This document shows, one piece after another, positions 15,879-24,292 of a DNA stretch of 64,000 bases. Source of the stretch: Hyphomonadaceae bacterium UBA1933 (GTDB lineage Bacteria > Pseudomonadota > Alphaproteobacteria > Caulobacterales > Aquidulcibacteraceae); contig DDFH01000003.1 of NCBI GenBank assembly GCA_002337085.1, positions 62,001-126,000 on the forward strand. Direction: 5' to 3'. The stretch's first letter is position 1. Every line of letters begins with the position of its first letter. The position numbers were made by a program, and so were the translations under genes. Below the pieces are notes generated by a model that saw only the letters and a list, made by a program, of their open reading frames with translations, ran no database searches and was not told the DNA's origin.

Positions 15879-17369
15879 TTAAGATTTGAAAAGTTGCTTT
15901 TGAATTTTTCCCGCTGGAGTGCGAGGGAAATCATCAACCTTTATGAATTTTACCGGCACTTTATAACCCGCCATATTGGCGCGGCAAAAATCAACCAACT
16001 CTTTTTCATCTGCCATTTCACCTTCTGGGATTATATAGGCAATGCCAACCTCACCCCATTTATCGTCTTTTTGGGCAATAATTGCTGCTTCACGAACTTT
16101 TGGGTGGCGGCATAAGATATTTTCAATTTCAACCGGATAGACATTTTCGCCGCCCGAAATATACATTTCTTTGGTGCGTCCAGCGACAAAATAATAACCA
16201 TCTTGGTCAATCCGTGCCAAGTCCCCAGATTTAAGCCATTTTTTGCCATTGCCATCCACATGGAATACTTCCTTTGTTGCAATCTCATTGCCCCAATATC
16301 CTGGGGTTATGTTAGAGCCAGCAAATAATATCTGCCCAATTTCACCTTGTGGAACTTGGTTAAAGTTTTTATCAACCAATATTACTTCGGTTAAAATTTG
16401 CGGCATTCCGATTGAACCGAATTTTTCCAATACATTGGCCTTGTCCATAATGAATGCGGTTGGGCCGGTTTCGGTCATACCCAAGCCATTGCATAAATAA
16501 GCCCCATGTTTGGCATAAAGCGAAATAAGATAATCGGGCAGTGGCGCACCGCCACAACAGGTCGAGCGAATTTTAGAAAAATCAATCTTCGTAAAATCCG
16601 TGTGATGTGCGATTTGCATATAAATATTGGGGACGCCAAAAATCGCGCTAATTTTTGCATCTTTTAAAAGCCCGACCACAATTTCCAAATCAAAGCTAGG
16701 AATAATATATGATGCGCATCCGCGAATTAATGCAGGAATTGTGAAAAGGTTATTTCCGGCGGTATGAAATAGTGGCAAAAAGTTTAGAAATACATCATCG
16801 CCACGCATATCAATTGCCTGCGAGATATTCACATAATTGGCAATTGCCATGCCATAGGTTTGAATAACCGCCTTGGGTTCGCCTGTTGTGCCAGACGTGT
16901 ATAAAAGATACCAGATCTCATCAACGCCCCATTCATGACGACCTTCGTGGGGTGGAATCTTGTCCAAGGTTTCAAAAAAATTATCGTCAAAATTTATGGT
17001 TGGGATATTTAACGATAAGTCTGATATTTTCTGTGCGTCTTCTTTGCCAAATAATAAAAGGGTAGGGGCAGTAGAAGAAATAATTGGCAATAATTCGACA
17101 ATTGGGGAACGCCAGTTTAAAGGCACAAGTACCGCCCCAATTTTCGCACAAGCAAAAAGGGCAAAGAAATATTCAACCCGATTGCGGCACAATATTCCAA
17201 TTCTGTCGCCACGCTTTACGCCAAGCGATATGAAATAAGATGCCATTTTTTCGCTATAAAGATTTAATTCATGAAAATTATAATCTTTGCCATTTAAAAT
17301 ATCGCTAAACGCGATTTTTTTGGCGCGATTTTGGGCATTTCTTTTTATAAAATCAGTTATAAAACGCAT
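15879..17369 (-). CDS. Acyl-CoA synthetase / AMP-dependent ligase
   Basis: ANL-superfamily enzyme of 496 residues that activates a carboxylic acid as acyl-AMP and then acyl-CoA. Motifs: the P-loop LLYTSGTTGEPKAVIQ at about residue 154, GLGMTETGPT, YWGNE, KSGDLARIDQDGYYFVAGR with the hinge Asp, YISGGENVYPVEIE and the catalytic lysine in PRTPAGKIQK. The short length and these motifs fit medium- or long-chain fatty acid or aromatic acid ligases. It overlaps the upstream TetR gene by one base (TAATG), and that operon diverges from a hydrolase/TonB-receptor/MFS operon. Substrate not determined. Confidence 0.9.
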   Translation of the reverse strand: MRFITDFIKRNAQNRAKKIAFSDILNGKDYNFHELNLYSEKMASYFISLGVKRGDRIGILCRNRVEYFFALFACAKIGAVLVPLNWRSPIVELLPIISSTAPTLLLFGKEDAQKISDLSLNIPTINFDDNFFETLDKIPPHEGRHEWGVDEIWYLLYTSGTTGEPKAVIQTYGMAIANYVNISQAIDMRGDDVFLNFLPLFHTAGNNLFTIPALIRGCASYIIPSFDLEIVVGLLKDAKISAIFGVPNIYMQIAHHTDFTKIDFSKIRSTCCGGAPLPDYLISLYAKHGAYLCNGLGMTETGPTAFIMDKANVLEKFGSIGMPQILTEVILVDKNFNQVPQGEIGQILFAGSNITPGYWGNEIATKEVFHVDGNGKKWLKSGDLARIDQDGYYFVAGRTKEMYISGGENVYPVEIENILCRHPKVREAAIIAQKDDKWGEVGIAYIIPEGEMADEKELVDFCRANMAGYKVPVKFIKVDDFPRTPAGKIQKQLFKS

Positions 17370-17968
17370 TATGGTTTTAACCCATTTTCGATGAAATCAA
17401 AGGCGGCTTCGGTAATTTCTTGGGCGGGCATTTGTTCATCCCAAATGCCAAACTTAAGCCCCAAATAAGTGGACAGCCCGATTAAAGACCACGCCCTTAT
17501 TTCATTATTGCCAGCCCTGATTTGTCCTTTTTCTACCGCGACATTCAAATTTGTTTCATAGGCATTTGCGAATACACGATAATATTCTTTAAACGCATCC
17601 AGCGCAACAAATTGCGATTCCATAACGATTCGGTAAAGGTTTTTATTTTCGCGGGCAAATTCAATATAGGCTTTGAAACCTTGTTTTTCTGCTTCAAGAC
17701 GGCTTTCGATGCCGGAAATTTTTTGTGCGATATAAGATCTTGTTAGGCGCCCCATGTGTGAGACCAGCTCGCGGAAGATTTCTTCTTTACTTTCATAATA
17801 AATATAAAAAGTTCCCATCGCAACGCCAGCACGCCTTGTAATATCGGCAATCATGCATTCATGAAAACCTCGTGAACCAAATTCTATTTCCGCCGCCTCC
17901 AGCAATTTTGCCTTGGTTTTTATTCCCCTTTTGGTCTTTGGCGTTTTTCCTTCACTTGTTGGTTGCAT
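17369..17968 (-). CDS. TetR-family transcriptional regulator
   Basis: Repressor of 199 residues. The N-terminal helix-turn-helix (about residues 15-65) reads AKLLEAAEIEFGSRGFHECM, then IADITRRAGVAMGTFYIYYESKEEIF, and is followed by an all-helical ligand domain. It is the first gene of the operon with the acyl-CoA ligase, and a perfect dyad lies 18 bases before its start, between it and the divergent hydrolase. The likely ligand is the acid or acyl-CoA handled by the cluster. A FadR/PsrA-like role is inferred from the ligase partner and a GAAAC...GTTTC-type operator. Confidence 0.92.
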   Translation of the reverse strand: MQPTSEGKTPKTKRGIKTKAKLLEAAEIEFGSRGFHECMIADITRRAGVAMGTFYIYYESKEEIFRELVSHMGRLTRSYIAQKISGIESRLEAEKQGFKAYIEFARENKNLYRIVMESQFVALDAFKEYYRVFANAYETNLNVAVEKGQIRAGNNEIRAWSLIGLSTYLGLKFGIWDEQMPAQEITEAAFDFIENGLKP

Positions 17969-17985
17969 TTTTACTGCTTTCTTTT

Positions 17986-18009
17986 AAACATGAAACTTGA
18001 TTCATGTTT
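17986..18009. promoter_or_regulatory. Perfect dyad operator in the divergent TetR/hydrolase region
   Basis: AAACATGAA (17986-17994) and TTCATGTTT (18001-18009) are exact 9-bp inverted arms around ACTTGA. The dyad lies just ahead of tetR and about 100 bases before the hydrolase, where one dimer pair could control both promoters. The outer GAAAC/GTTTC elements resemble sites of fatty-acid-responsive TetR regulators. Confidence 0.7.
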
Positions 18010-18109
18010 CAATTTATGTATTAATAAGAAAAATACAAGAATAAATGACTTCATCACATAAAATATAAGAATGTCAAACATAAGATTTGACATCTATCAG
18101 GGAGAGATG

Positions 18110-19018
18110 ATGCCAAGGCTTGGTCTGAATGACGGTGCGCAAATAGATTATTATGACGCGGGGGACGGGGTTCCCGTACTGTTCATTCATGGCTGGGGAA
18201 TGAACCGCGATGCCTTTTGGTCGCAAGAGCCGCTTTCAAAACATTGTCGTGTTATCATTCCATCAATGCGTGGTTGCGGCAAAAGTAGCGTTGGCAACAA
18301 GCCAATGAATATTCAAACCATTGGTGAAGATATTTTTGAATTTGCCAATATTCTTGGTTTAAAAAATTATATTTTGGTTGGCTGGTCAATGGGTGCATTG
18401 GCGGTGTGGCAGGTCGCGGGAAGTGAAGAATTGGGGCCGATAAATTCTTTCGTCTCAATTGATATGACGCCCAAAATGATAAACAATTCAGAATGGTCAC
18501 TGGGCTTGATTGGCTCGCGGGAGTTTAATGACGAAACTGGTCGTCGGCATTTACAAACTGTTTTGCGGCAAATGCGGGATAATTGGCAATTATCGGCGCA
18601 AAGAATGGCGCAAAAAATACCATCTAAGTCTTCGGCAAAGTCTTTGGCGCAATCATCTACAAAATCATCAAATGCGCCAAAGCGTGAAAAGATTTTAGAA
18701 CGACTTATTGCAATTGCCTCTGAAAATAACTCGGTCGCAATGGCAAATCTTTGGGAAGATATGATCGTGGTTGATACACGTGACAAACTCAAAGATTTTA
18801 ATGTTGAGGCGCATGTTTTGCGTGGCCTTGATAATGCACTTTATGACCCCGCTGTCGGGGAATATGTAAACGATTATTTGCCCTTTTCCACTTTGTACGA
18901 TTTTGCCTTTTCGGGGCATGCGCCACATTTGGAGGAGGCAGATAAATTTAATGACCTTGTAATCTCATTGGTCAACAAAGCCGAAAACGGCAATCAATTA
19001 AAAGCAAGTTTTATTTAA
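18110..19018 (+). CDS. Alpha/beta hydrolase
   Basis: Hydrolase fold enzyme of about 302 residues. The oxyanion-hole motif is LFIHGWGMNRDAFW, the nucleophile elbow is VGWSMGALA (catalytic Ser), the acid is probably the Asp of LRGLDNALYDPAV and the base is the His of FSGHAPHLEE. This pattern resembles pimeloyl-ACP esterase BioH and related carboxylesterases, but there are no bio genes nearby. MPRLGLNDGA is the preferred start because AGGGAG lies five bases before it; an ATG 39 bases upstream has no ribosome site. A Ser/Lys-rich stretch (KSSAKSLAQSSTKSSNAPKR) interrupts the cap region. It heads the hydrolase/TonB-receptor/MFS operon. Confidence 0.85.
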   Translation: MPRLGLNDGAQIDYYDAGDGVPVLFIHGWGMNRDAFWSQEPLSKHCRVIIPSMRGCGKSSVGNKPMNIQTIGEDIFEFANILGLKNYILVGWSMGALAVWQVAGSEELGPINSFVSIDMTPKMINNSEWSLGLIGSREFNDETGRRHLQTVLRQMRDNWQLSAQRMAQKIPSKSSAKSLAQSSTKSSNAPKREKILERLIAIASENNSVAMANLWEDMIVVDTRDKLKDFNVEAHVLRGLDNALYDPAVGEYVNDYLPFSTLYDFAFSGHAPHLEEADKFNDLVISLVNKAENGNQLKASFI

Positions 19019-19054
19019 GGCGTGAAACGTCAAAATAAACAAAAGGGGAAGGAA

Positions 19055-21328
19055 ATGAAAAAAATGTTTGGAAAAAGAGTAATGAATTGTCTTTTGGCAA
19101 CCAGTGCTTTGATACCTGCGGCATATGCTGTTCCTGCATTCGCTGCGGATGAAGAAGTAATGAAGCCAAATGAAGAAACCACAGTTGTGGTAACCGCACG
19201 CCGCCGCGAAGAAAAATTAAAAGATGTGCCAATTGCGGTTACTTCTTTGTCTGGCGCAAAACTGGAACAAACCGGTGCAGCTGATATTACATCGCTTCAA
19301 AAATCTACGCCAAACCTAACTATGCAGGTGGCGCGCGGCACAAATTCAACACTGATTGGATTTATCCGTGGTGTTGGGCAACAAGATCCACTTTGGGGCT
19401 TTGAACCTGGTGTTGGTCTTTATGTTGATGACGTTTATATTGCCCGTCCACAAGGTGCGGTTCTTGATATTTATGACGTTGCCCGCATCGAAGTTTTGCG
19501 TGGCCCGCAAGGTACATTATACGGTCGTAACACCATTGGTGGTGCGGTTAAATATGTTACCAAACCATTGGGGCATGAGCGCAGAATTATGGGCAAATTG
19601 GCATATGGCAGCTATGGTCAAGCCGAAGCAACTGCATCAGCGGTTCTACCAGTAAATGACGCGCTTTCTTTTGGTGGTGCATTCACCCTGCAAACCCGTA
19701 ACGGCTATGGTAAAAACCTTACCACAGGCAAAGACACTTATAACAAAGACGTTGCCGCATACCGTCTAAGCGCTGAATATGCGCCGAATGATGCTTTTTC
19801 TGCCCGTCTTGCTTATGATAGCTTTGAAGACAATTCAAATGCCCGTCACGGTCACCGCGAAACAGTTGCCCTAGGTGCAACAGGCGCCCCAGTTTATTCT
19901 GGCGCAAATGCGTATCTTGGTATGCCAACTGCGGATGTGTTTGATACTTATGCAGGTCTTGGTGATAAAAACAAAGTTAAGACAGATGGTGAATCATTAA
20001 TCCTTGCATATAAGGTGAATGATGCCCTTACCCTTAAATCAATCACTTCTAACCGTAAGGGTCATACAGATACCGTGATTGATTTTGATGGAACTCCTGC
20101 AAAATTGCTTGATGTGCCTGCATATTATGCGGACACCACAGCAACCCAAGAGCTTCAAGCACTTTGGACTGGTGACAAACTATCTGGTGTTGTTGGTCTA
20201 TATTATTTGAATGGTACTGCTGAAGGTGCATTTGACACCCAAATCTTGAATGGTGCGCTTACAATCTTTACCCGTGGTAAAGTTAGAACCCAGTCAGAAG
20301 CTGCATATGCCGACTTCTCATACAAATTTAATGACAAACTAACCCTTGCCGTTGGTGGCCGTTATACCAGTGACCATAAACGTGGCACTGTGGTTCGTGC
20401 AAACTATAACGCGCCGGCATCACCATTGTTTGGTGGGACTGTGCAGACTGTGGCTTTGATGCGTTCTAACTTCACCAACGAACGTACTTTTAATAAGTTC
20501 ACGCCAAAAGCATCTCTTTCTTATGCCTTTAACCCAGATATAACTGGTTATGTTTCGGTTTCACAAGGCTTTAAGTCTGGTGGTTTTGATATGCGTGCTG
20601 ATGCAATCCTTACCCCATCTGCGGTAAATGGTTATAAGCCAGAAACCGTGTTGACTTATGAAGCAGGTTTAAAGGGTTCATTGTTTGATAATAATCTTTA
20701 TTTTGCCGGCGCAATCTTCCGCTCTGATTACACAGATGTGCAGATTACCCGTCAAATTCCAGTTGGTGCAAGCATCGCTTCGCAGGTTGACAATGCGGGT
20801 TCTGCAACAATTCAGGGTGCTGAATTGGAAGCTAATTACAAAGTTAATGACAACCTAAGCCTAAATACTGCAATCGGTTATATTGATGCAAAATATGACG
20901 AATATTTGAGCCGCAACCCTGCAACTGGCCTAGTTGAAAACCTTGCTGGACTTGCAAAATTCCAAAATACACCTGAATGGACAAACAATTTTGGGGCAAC
21001 CATTAACTTCCCAGTATTTGGTGGTAAAATGGTTATAACGCCAACTGCGTCTTATCGTTCAGATATGCAAATGTTTGAATTTGCAGCACCGCTTTTGGAT
21101 CAAAAAGCATTCTGGTTATATGATTTGTCAGCAGTTTGGACCAACCAATCAGGCAATTTGAAACTTGCTCTCTATGGCAAGAACTTGTCTGATGAGCGCT
21201 ACAAAGTTGGTGGTTATAACTTCCCTTGGGGTGTTGCACAGGGACAAAGCGTTCTTTTGGGCAATTCTGTAACCTCATTCTATGGTCCACCAAAAACCAT
21301 TACCGCTTCTATTCAGGTTAATTTCTAA
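19055..21328 (+). CDS. TonB-dependent outer-membrane receptor
   Basis: Outer-membrane active importer of 757 residues. A signal peptide ends near AFA-ADEE. The TonB box is probably TTVVVTARRREEKLKDVPIA, and the plug domain carries VGLYVDDVYIARPQGAVLDI and RIEVLRGPQGTLYGRNTIGG. The barrel ends KTITASIQVNF with the terminal Phe. This plug is of the sphingomonad/Caulobacter pesticin-receptor-like class, which imports large or hydrophobic organic compounds as often as siderophores. The start is set by AAGGGGAAGG before ATG 19055; a GTG 33 bases upstream is less likely. It lies 36 bases after the hydrolase. The imported molecule may be the hydrolase substrate. Confidence 0.93.
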   Translation: MKKMFGKRVMNCLLATSALIPAAYAVPAFAADEEVMKPNEETTVVVTARRREEKLKDVPIAVTSLSGAKLEQTGAADITSLQKSTPNLTMQVARGTNSTLIGFIRGVGQQDPLWGFEPGVGLYVDDVYIARPQGAVLDIYDVARIEVLRGPQGTLYGRNTIGGAVKYVTKPLGHERRIMGKLAYGSYGQAEATASAVLPVNDALSFGGAFTLQTRNGYGKNLTTGKDTYNKDVAAYRLSAEYAPNDAFSARLAYDSFEDNSNARHGHRETVALGATGAPVYSGANAYLGMPTADVFDTYAGLGDKNKVKTDGESLILAYKVNDALTLKSITSNRKGHTDTVIDFDGTPAKLLDVPAYYADTTATQELQALWTGDKLSGVVGLYYLNGTAEGAFDTQILNGALTIFTRGKVRTQSEAAYADFSYKFNDKLTLAVGGRYTSDHKRGTVVRANYNAPASPLFGGTVQTVALMRSNFTNERTFNKFTPKASLSYAFNPDITGYVSVSQGFKSGGFDMRADAILTPSAVNGYKPETVLTYEAGLKGSLFDNNLYFAGAIFRSDYTDVQITRQIPVGASIASQVDNAGSATIQGAELEANYKVNDNLSLNTAIGYIDAKYDEYLSRNPATGLVENLAGLAKFQNTPEWTNNFGATINFPVFGGKMVITPTASYRSDMQMFEFAAPLLDQKAFWLYDLSAVWTNQSGNLKLALYGKNLSDERYKVGGYNFPWGVAQGQSVLLGNSVTSFYGPPKTITASIQVNF

Positions 21329-21338
21329 TTTTCCTCCT

Positions 21339-21376
21339 TTACCTTCCTGCAAAATCAACCTTTTGTGGGAAGGTAA
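21339..21376 (+). terminator. Intercistronic hairpin between the TonB receptor and MFS genes
   Basis: TTACCTTCC (21339-21347) pairs with GGAAGGTAA (21368-21376), and inside it CAAAA pairs with TTTTG, around a TCAACC loop. CTTTTAAAAG follows. The long stem could act as a partial terminator or protect the receptor mRNA, so that the receptor is made in excess over the MFS protein. Confidence 0.55.
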
Positions 21377-21394
21377 CTTTTAAAAGAGATAAAA

Positions 21395-22726
21395 ATGCAA
21401 AATAATGAATTGGGTGCAACACGTAAAAAAATCTCTGGCGGATTGGTGTTGTTGTTATTGGTTGTGGTTTACACATTCAATTTTCTTGATCGCCAAATAT
21501 TGGCTATCCTTTCACCTGCTATTCAAAAAGAACTCGGCATTAATGATGCCCAGCTTGGGCTGATGCGGGGTATGAGTTTTGCAATATTCTATTCCTTGCT
21601 TGGTGTTCCTATTGCTTTCCTTGCCGACAGATTTAACCGGACATGGATTATTACCATTTCCCTGACTATCTGGAGCGCGATGACAGCAATTTGCGGGTTT
21701 GCACAAAACTTTTGGCAATTATTCTTTGCACGAATGATGGTTGGGGTTGGTGAAGCAGGCGGCGTTGCACCGGCATATTCCATAATTTCCGACTATTTTG
21801 AACCCAAAAAGCGCGCCCGCGCAATGGCGATTTATAGTTTTGGGATACCGATAGGCTCGGCAGTTGGCATTGTTTTTGGCGCAATCATTACAACAATGCT
21901 TAGCTGGCGAGCCGCCTTCGTTATCGTTGGCATAATGGGCATAATTCTTGCCCCGATTTTTAGATTATTAATGCGCGAGCCAGTGCGTGGGATATTTGAT
22001 TCCGCAAATGCAAAGACTGATGCCCCAAAAATTTCGGAAGTTATAAAGGTTTTAATCTCAAAACCAAGTTTTTGGACATTATCACTCGGTGCATCATGCT
22101 CATCAATGATGGGTTATGGCTTGTTTGCGTGGCTGCCATCGTTTTTTGTTCGCTCTTATGGCGATATTTTACCGCAAACTATGTCTTGGCTACCTAGTTT
22201 CCTTATCCCGCATGGCGCGGGGCCAGTGCTTTATGCAGGTTATTATTATGGCATGATGCTTTTGGTGGGCGGTATATTGGGCATTTGGATGGGGGGTCAA
22301 ATCTCTGACCGTTTGGGTGCAAAATCAAAGGGCGCATATGCACTTGTGCCAGCGGTTTCATTCCTGCTCGCATTGCCGTTTTTTGTTCTTGGAACCATGA
22401 GCAATAATCTTATGGTCTCATTCTTTTTATATATTATTCCGACTGCTCTTGGCCTTGTATGGCTTGGCCCAGTGATTAGTGCGTTTCAGCACATTGTCCC
22501 ACCAAATATGCGGGCAACGGCATCGGCATTATTTTTGTTAATCAACTCATTAATTGGGATTGGGCTTGGTGATTTTCTAATCGGTTTAATGTCTACCCTG
22601 CTAAAAGAGCAATATGGGCAAGAATCCCTGCGCTATTCAATTATGAGTGGGACGATTTTTTACGTATTGGCGGCAATATTATTGTTTATATCGTCAAAAT
22701 TATTGCCAAAAGATTGGGAAGAATAA
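21395..22726 (+). CDS. MFS transporter, spinster-like
   Basis: Inner-membrane transporter of 443 residues with about 12 hydrophobic segments. The N-terminal YTFNFLDRQILAILSPAIQK and FYSLLGVPIAFLADRFNR are the signature of the spinster-like MFS group widespread next to TonB receptors in Caulobacterales and sphingomonads. GVGEAGGVAPAYSIISDYF follows in TM4-5. It probably moves the receptor's ligand or its hydrolysis product across the inner membrane. It is 66 bases after the receptor gene, across a strong hairpin, and convergent with the Mrp ATPase. Confidence 0.9.
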   Translation: MQNNELGATRKKISGGLVLLLLVVVYTFNFLDRQILAILSPAIQKELGINDAQLGLMRGMSFAIFYSLLGVPIAFLADRFNRTWIITISLTIWSAMTAICGFAQNFWQLFFARMMVGVGEAGGVAPAYSIISDYFEPKKRARAMAIYSFGIPIGSAVGIVFGAIITTMLSWRAAFVIVGIMGIILAPIFRLLMREPVRGIFDSANAKTDAPKISEVIKVLISKPSFWTLSLGASCSSMMGYGLFAWLPSFFVRSYGDILPQTMSWLPSFLIPHGAGPVLYAGYYYGMMLLVGGILGIWMGGQISDRLGAKSKGAYALVPAVSFLLALPFFVLGTMSNNLMVSFFLYIIPTALGLVWLGPVISAFQHIVPPNMRATASALFLLINSLIGIGLGDFLIGLMSTLLKEQYGQESLRYSIMSGTIFYVLAAILLFISSKLLPKDWEE

Positions 22727-22744
22727 TCCCAAAATATTAGGAAT

Positions 22745-22768
22745 AATAATCAAAGTGCTTTGATTATT
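22745..22768 (+). terminator. AT-rich hairpin between convergent MFS and Mrp genes
   Basis: AATAATCAAAG (22745-22755) and CTTTGATTATT (22758-22768) are perfect 11-bp arms with a two-base loop, followed by TTG. The stem overlaps the last codons of the Mrp gene. It probably ends MFS transcription. Confidence 0.45.
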
Positions 22769-23832
22769 TTGCCTATCTGCTGCTGCGCACCTTCGAAAAC
22801 TTCCCCTCTATCTGAGGAGGTGCGCAGCGCAGGATAGAAATTAAGCGCACCCAAATAATTTATCCCAAGGGTTTCGGCGCATTTTTTTGCGCCACCTTTG
22901 CCAAATAAATCAATTTCTGCACCGGTATTTTCATCAATAAGAACTGACATATTTTCAATAACGCCGATAATTTCAATTCCGGCCTTTTGGAATAATTCAA
23001 TGCCACGACGCACATCAGCAAGCGCCACTTCTTGCGGGGTGGCAACAATTACAACACCATCAATCTTTGCCTGTTGCGCAATTGTAAGCGGGACATCACC
23101 TGTGCCAGGTGGTAAATCGATAATAAGGTAGTCAAGCGCACCCCACGCAACCGAGGTAAAGAATTGGGTCAATGCCTTTAATGCCATTGGGCCGCGCCAA
23201 ATTAATGCACGATCCTTATCAACCACATAACCAATTGATGCGGCCTTTAAGCCAAATTTTTCAATTGGCAATAATTTCCCATTGTCATCCACCTCTGCCT
23301 TTTGGTCGACTTCGCCCATAAGGGTTGGGATTGATGGGCCATAAATATCGGCATCAATAATACCAGTTCGCTTTCCAGCTTTGGCAAGAGCATAGGCAAT
23401 ATTAAAGGCAATTGTTGATTTACCAACCCCACCTTTTCCAGATGCAACCGCAATGATTTTTCCGATATTTGGCGGACGAATAGAGGTTGCACTCGGTGCC
23501 TTTGGCTTTGGTGTCGGTTCTGTTGGCATTTTTGGGCTTTGCTGTGGTGTGTTTATATGCTCGGTTACAACCACATTGACTTTGGTGATACCTTTTAATT
23601 TAAGAAGCTCTTTTTGTGCCTGTGTTCCTATTTCATCATAGATAGCAGCATGTTTTACATCGGTTTCAATAACTACGCTTAAGGTTTGGTCTTTTAGGTC
23701 AAATGACGAAACTGCGCCAGAAGCAATAATATCACCACCCAAAATTGGATCGGCAAATTTAGATAAAACTTGCTTGATTTCATCTGTGGTAACTTTGTGC
23801 GGCTTGGGAGTTCTATTGAAAAGATTTATCAT
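22750..23832 (-). CDS. apbC: Mrp/NBP35-family iron-sulfur carrier ATPase
   Basis: P-loop ATPase of 360 residues that helps assemble or deliver Fe-S clusters. The N-terminal ~95 residues are the MIP18/DUF59-like domain (TTDEIKQVLSKFADPILGGD), followed by a Pro-rich linker (QQSPKMPTEPTPKPKAPS) and the ATPase with IAVASGKGGVGKSTIAFNIA, DADIYGPSIP, and DYLIIDLPPGTGDVPLT. The C-terminal CxxC of some Mrp proteins is not seen. Divergent from the YgaV-like regulator. Confidence 0.93.
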   Translation of the reverse strand: MINLFNRTPKPHKVTTDEIKQVLSKFADPILGGDIIASGAVSSFDLKDQTLSVVIETDVKHAAIYDEIGTQAQKELLKLKGITKVNVVVTEHINTPQQSPKMPTEPTPKPKAPSATSIRPPNIGKIIAVASGKGGVGKSTIAFNIAYALAKAGKRTGIIDADIYGPSIPTLMGEVDQKAEVDDNGKLLPIEKFGLKAASIGYVVDKDRALIWRGPMALKALTQFFTSVAWGALDYLIIDLPPGTGDVPLTIAQQAKIDGVVIVATPQEVALADVRRGIELFQKAGIEIIGVIENMSVLIDENTGAEIDLFGKGGAKKCAETLGINYLGALNFYPALRTSSDRGEVFEGAQQQIGKIIKAL

Positions 23833-23907
23833 AGTGCATCAGATAATATTATAGCGTAAATTTTGCAAATATATTGTACAAATAAAACCAGTAGTTCTAT
23901 ATGTGGC

Positions 23908-23930
23908 ATATCAATTGCAATTAATGATAT
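23908..23930. promoter_or_regulatory. Candidate operator upstream of the YgaV-like regulator
   Basis: ATATCA (23908-23913) and TGATAT (23925-23930) are inverted arms around an 11-base AT-rich spacer, 57-79 bases before the ArsR-family gene and between divergent promoters. ArsR/BigR regulators bind AT-rich dyads of this kind, but this match is short. Confidence 0.3.
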
Positions 23931-23986
23931 TGCGAATTTTTATAATATTGTATAGATAGCTAAATAACCTTGGAGTTTTTGCGTAA

Positions 23987-24292
23987 ATGCCAATCGAAAC
24001 CGTAAAAAAAATGGAAAAAAGCGCACATGATGCAACTTTATTATTAAAATCAATGGCTAATGAAACCCGCCTTATGATTTTATGTCAGTTGAATGCTCAT
24101 GAAATGACGGTTTCACAATTGTTGGATAGTATTGAATTATCACAATCTGCATTGTCGCAGCATTTGGCAATTCTGCGCCGCGAGAAATTGGTTAAAACCC
24201 GCCGCGATGCGCAGAATGTTTATTATTCACTTCATAGTGAAGAAGTAAAAGCGCTTATCAAGGTTCTTTATCAATTATATTGTGATTGCTAA
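23987..24292 (+). CDS. ArsR-family repressor of the YgaV/BigR/SqrR (persulfide-sensing) type
   Basis: Winged-helix repressor of 101 residues. It aligns by eye along its whole length with E. coli YgaV: SMANETRLMILCQL, SQSALSQHLAILRREKLVKT, RRDAQNVYYSLHSEEVKALI and a terminal LYC. The two cysteines that form the tetrasulfide or disulfide switch are in place (Cys33 and Cys99), and an extra Cys101 ends the protein. No classical ArsR metal motif (ELCVCDL) is present. It therefore probably senses reactive sulfur species. It is divergent from mrp and overlaps the end of convergent feoB. Its target is not evident; a sulfur dioxygenase or quinone reductase is not nearby. Confidence 0.85.
   Translation: MPIETVKKMEKSAHDATLLLKSMANETRLMILCQLNAHEMTVSQLLDSIELSQSALSQHLAILRREKLVKTRRDAQNVYYSLHSEEVKALIKVLYQLYCDC

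Noticed and set aside
18660..18690. The Ser/Lys-rich stretch in the alpha/beta hydrolase as a frameshift.
   Set aside because: The frame continues into the conserved acid and histidine motifs without interruption; it is an inserted low-complexity loop.
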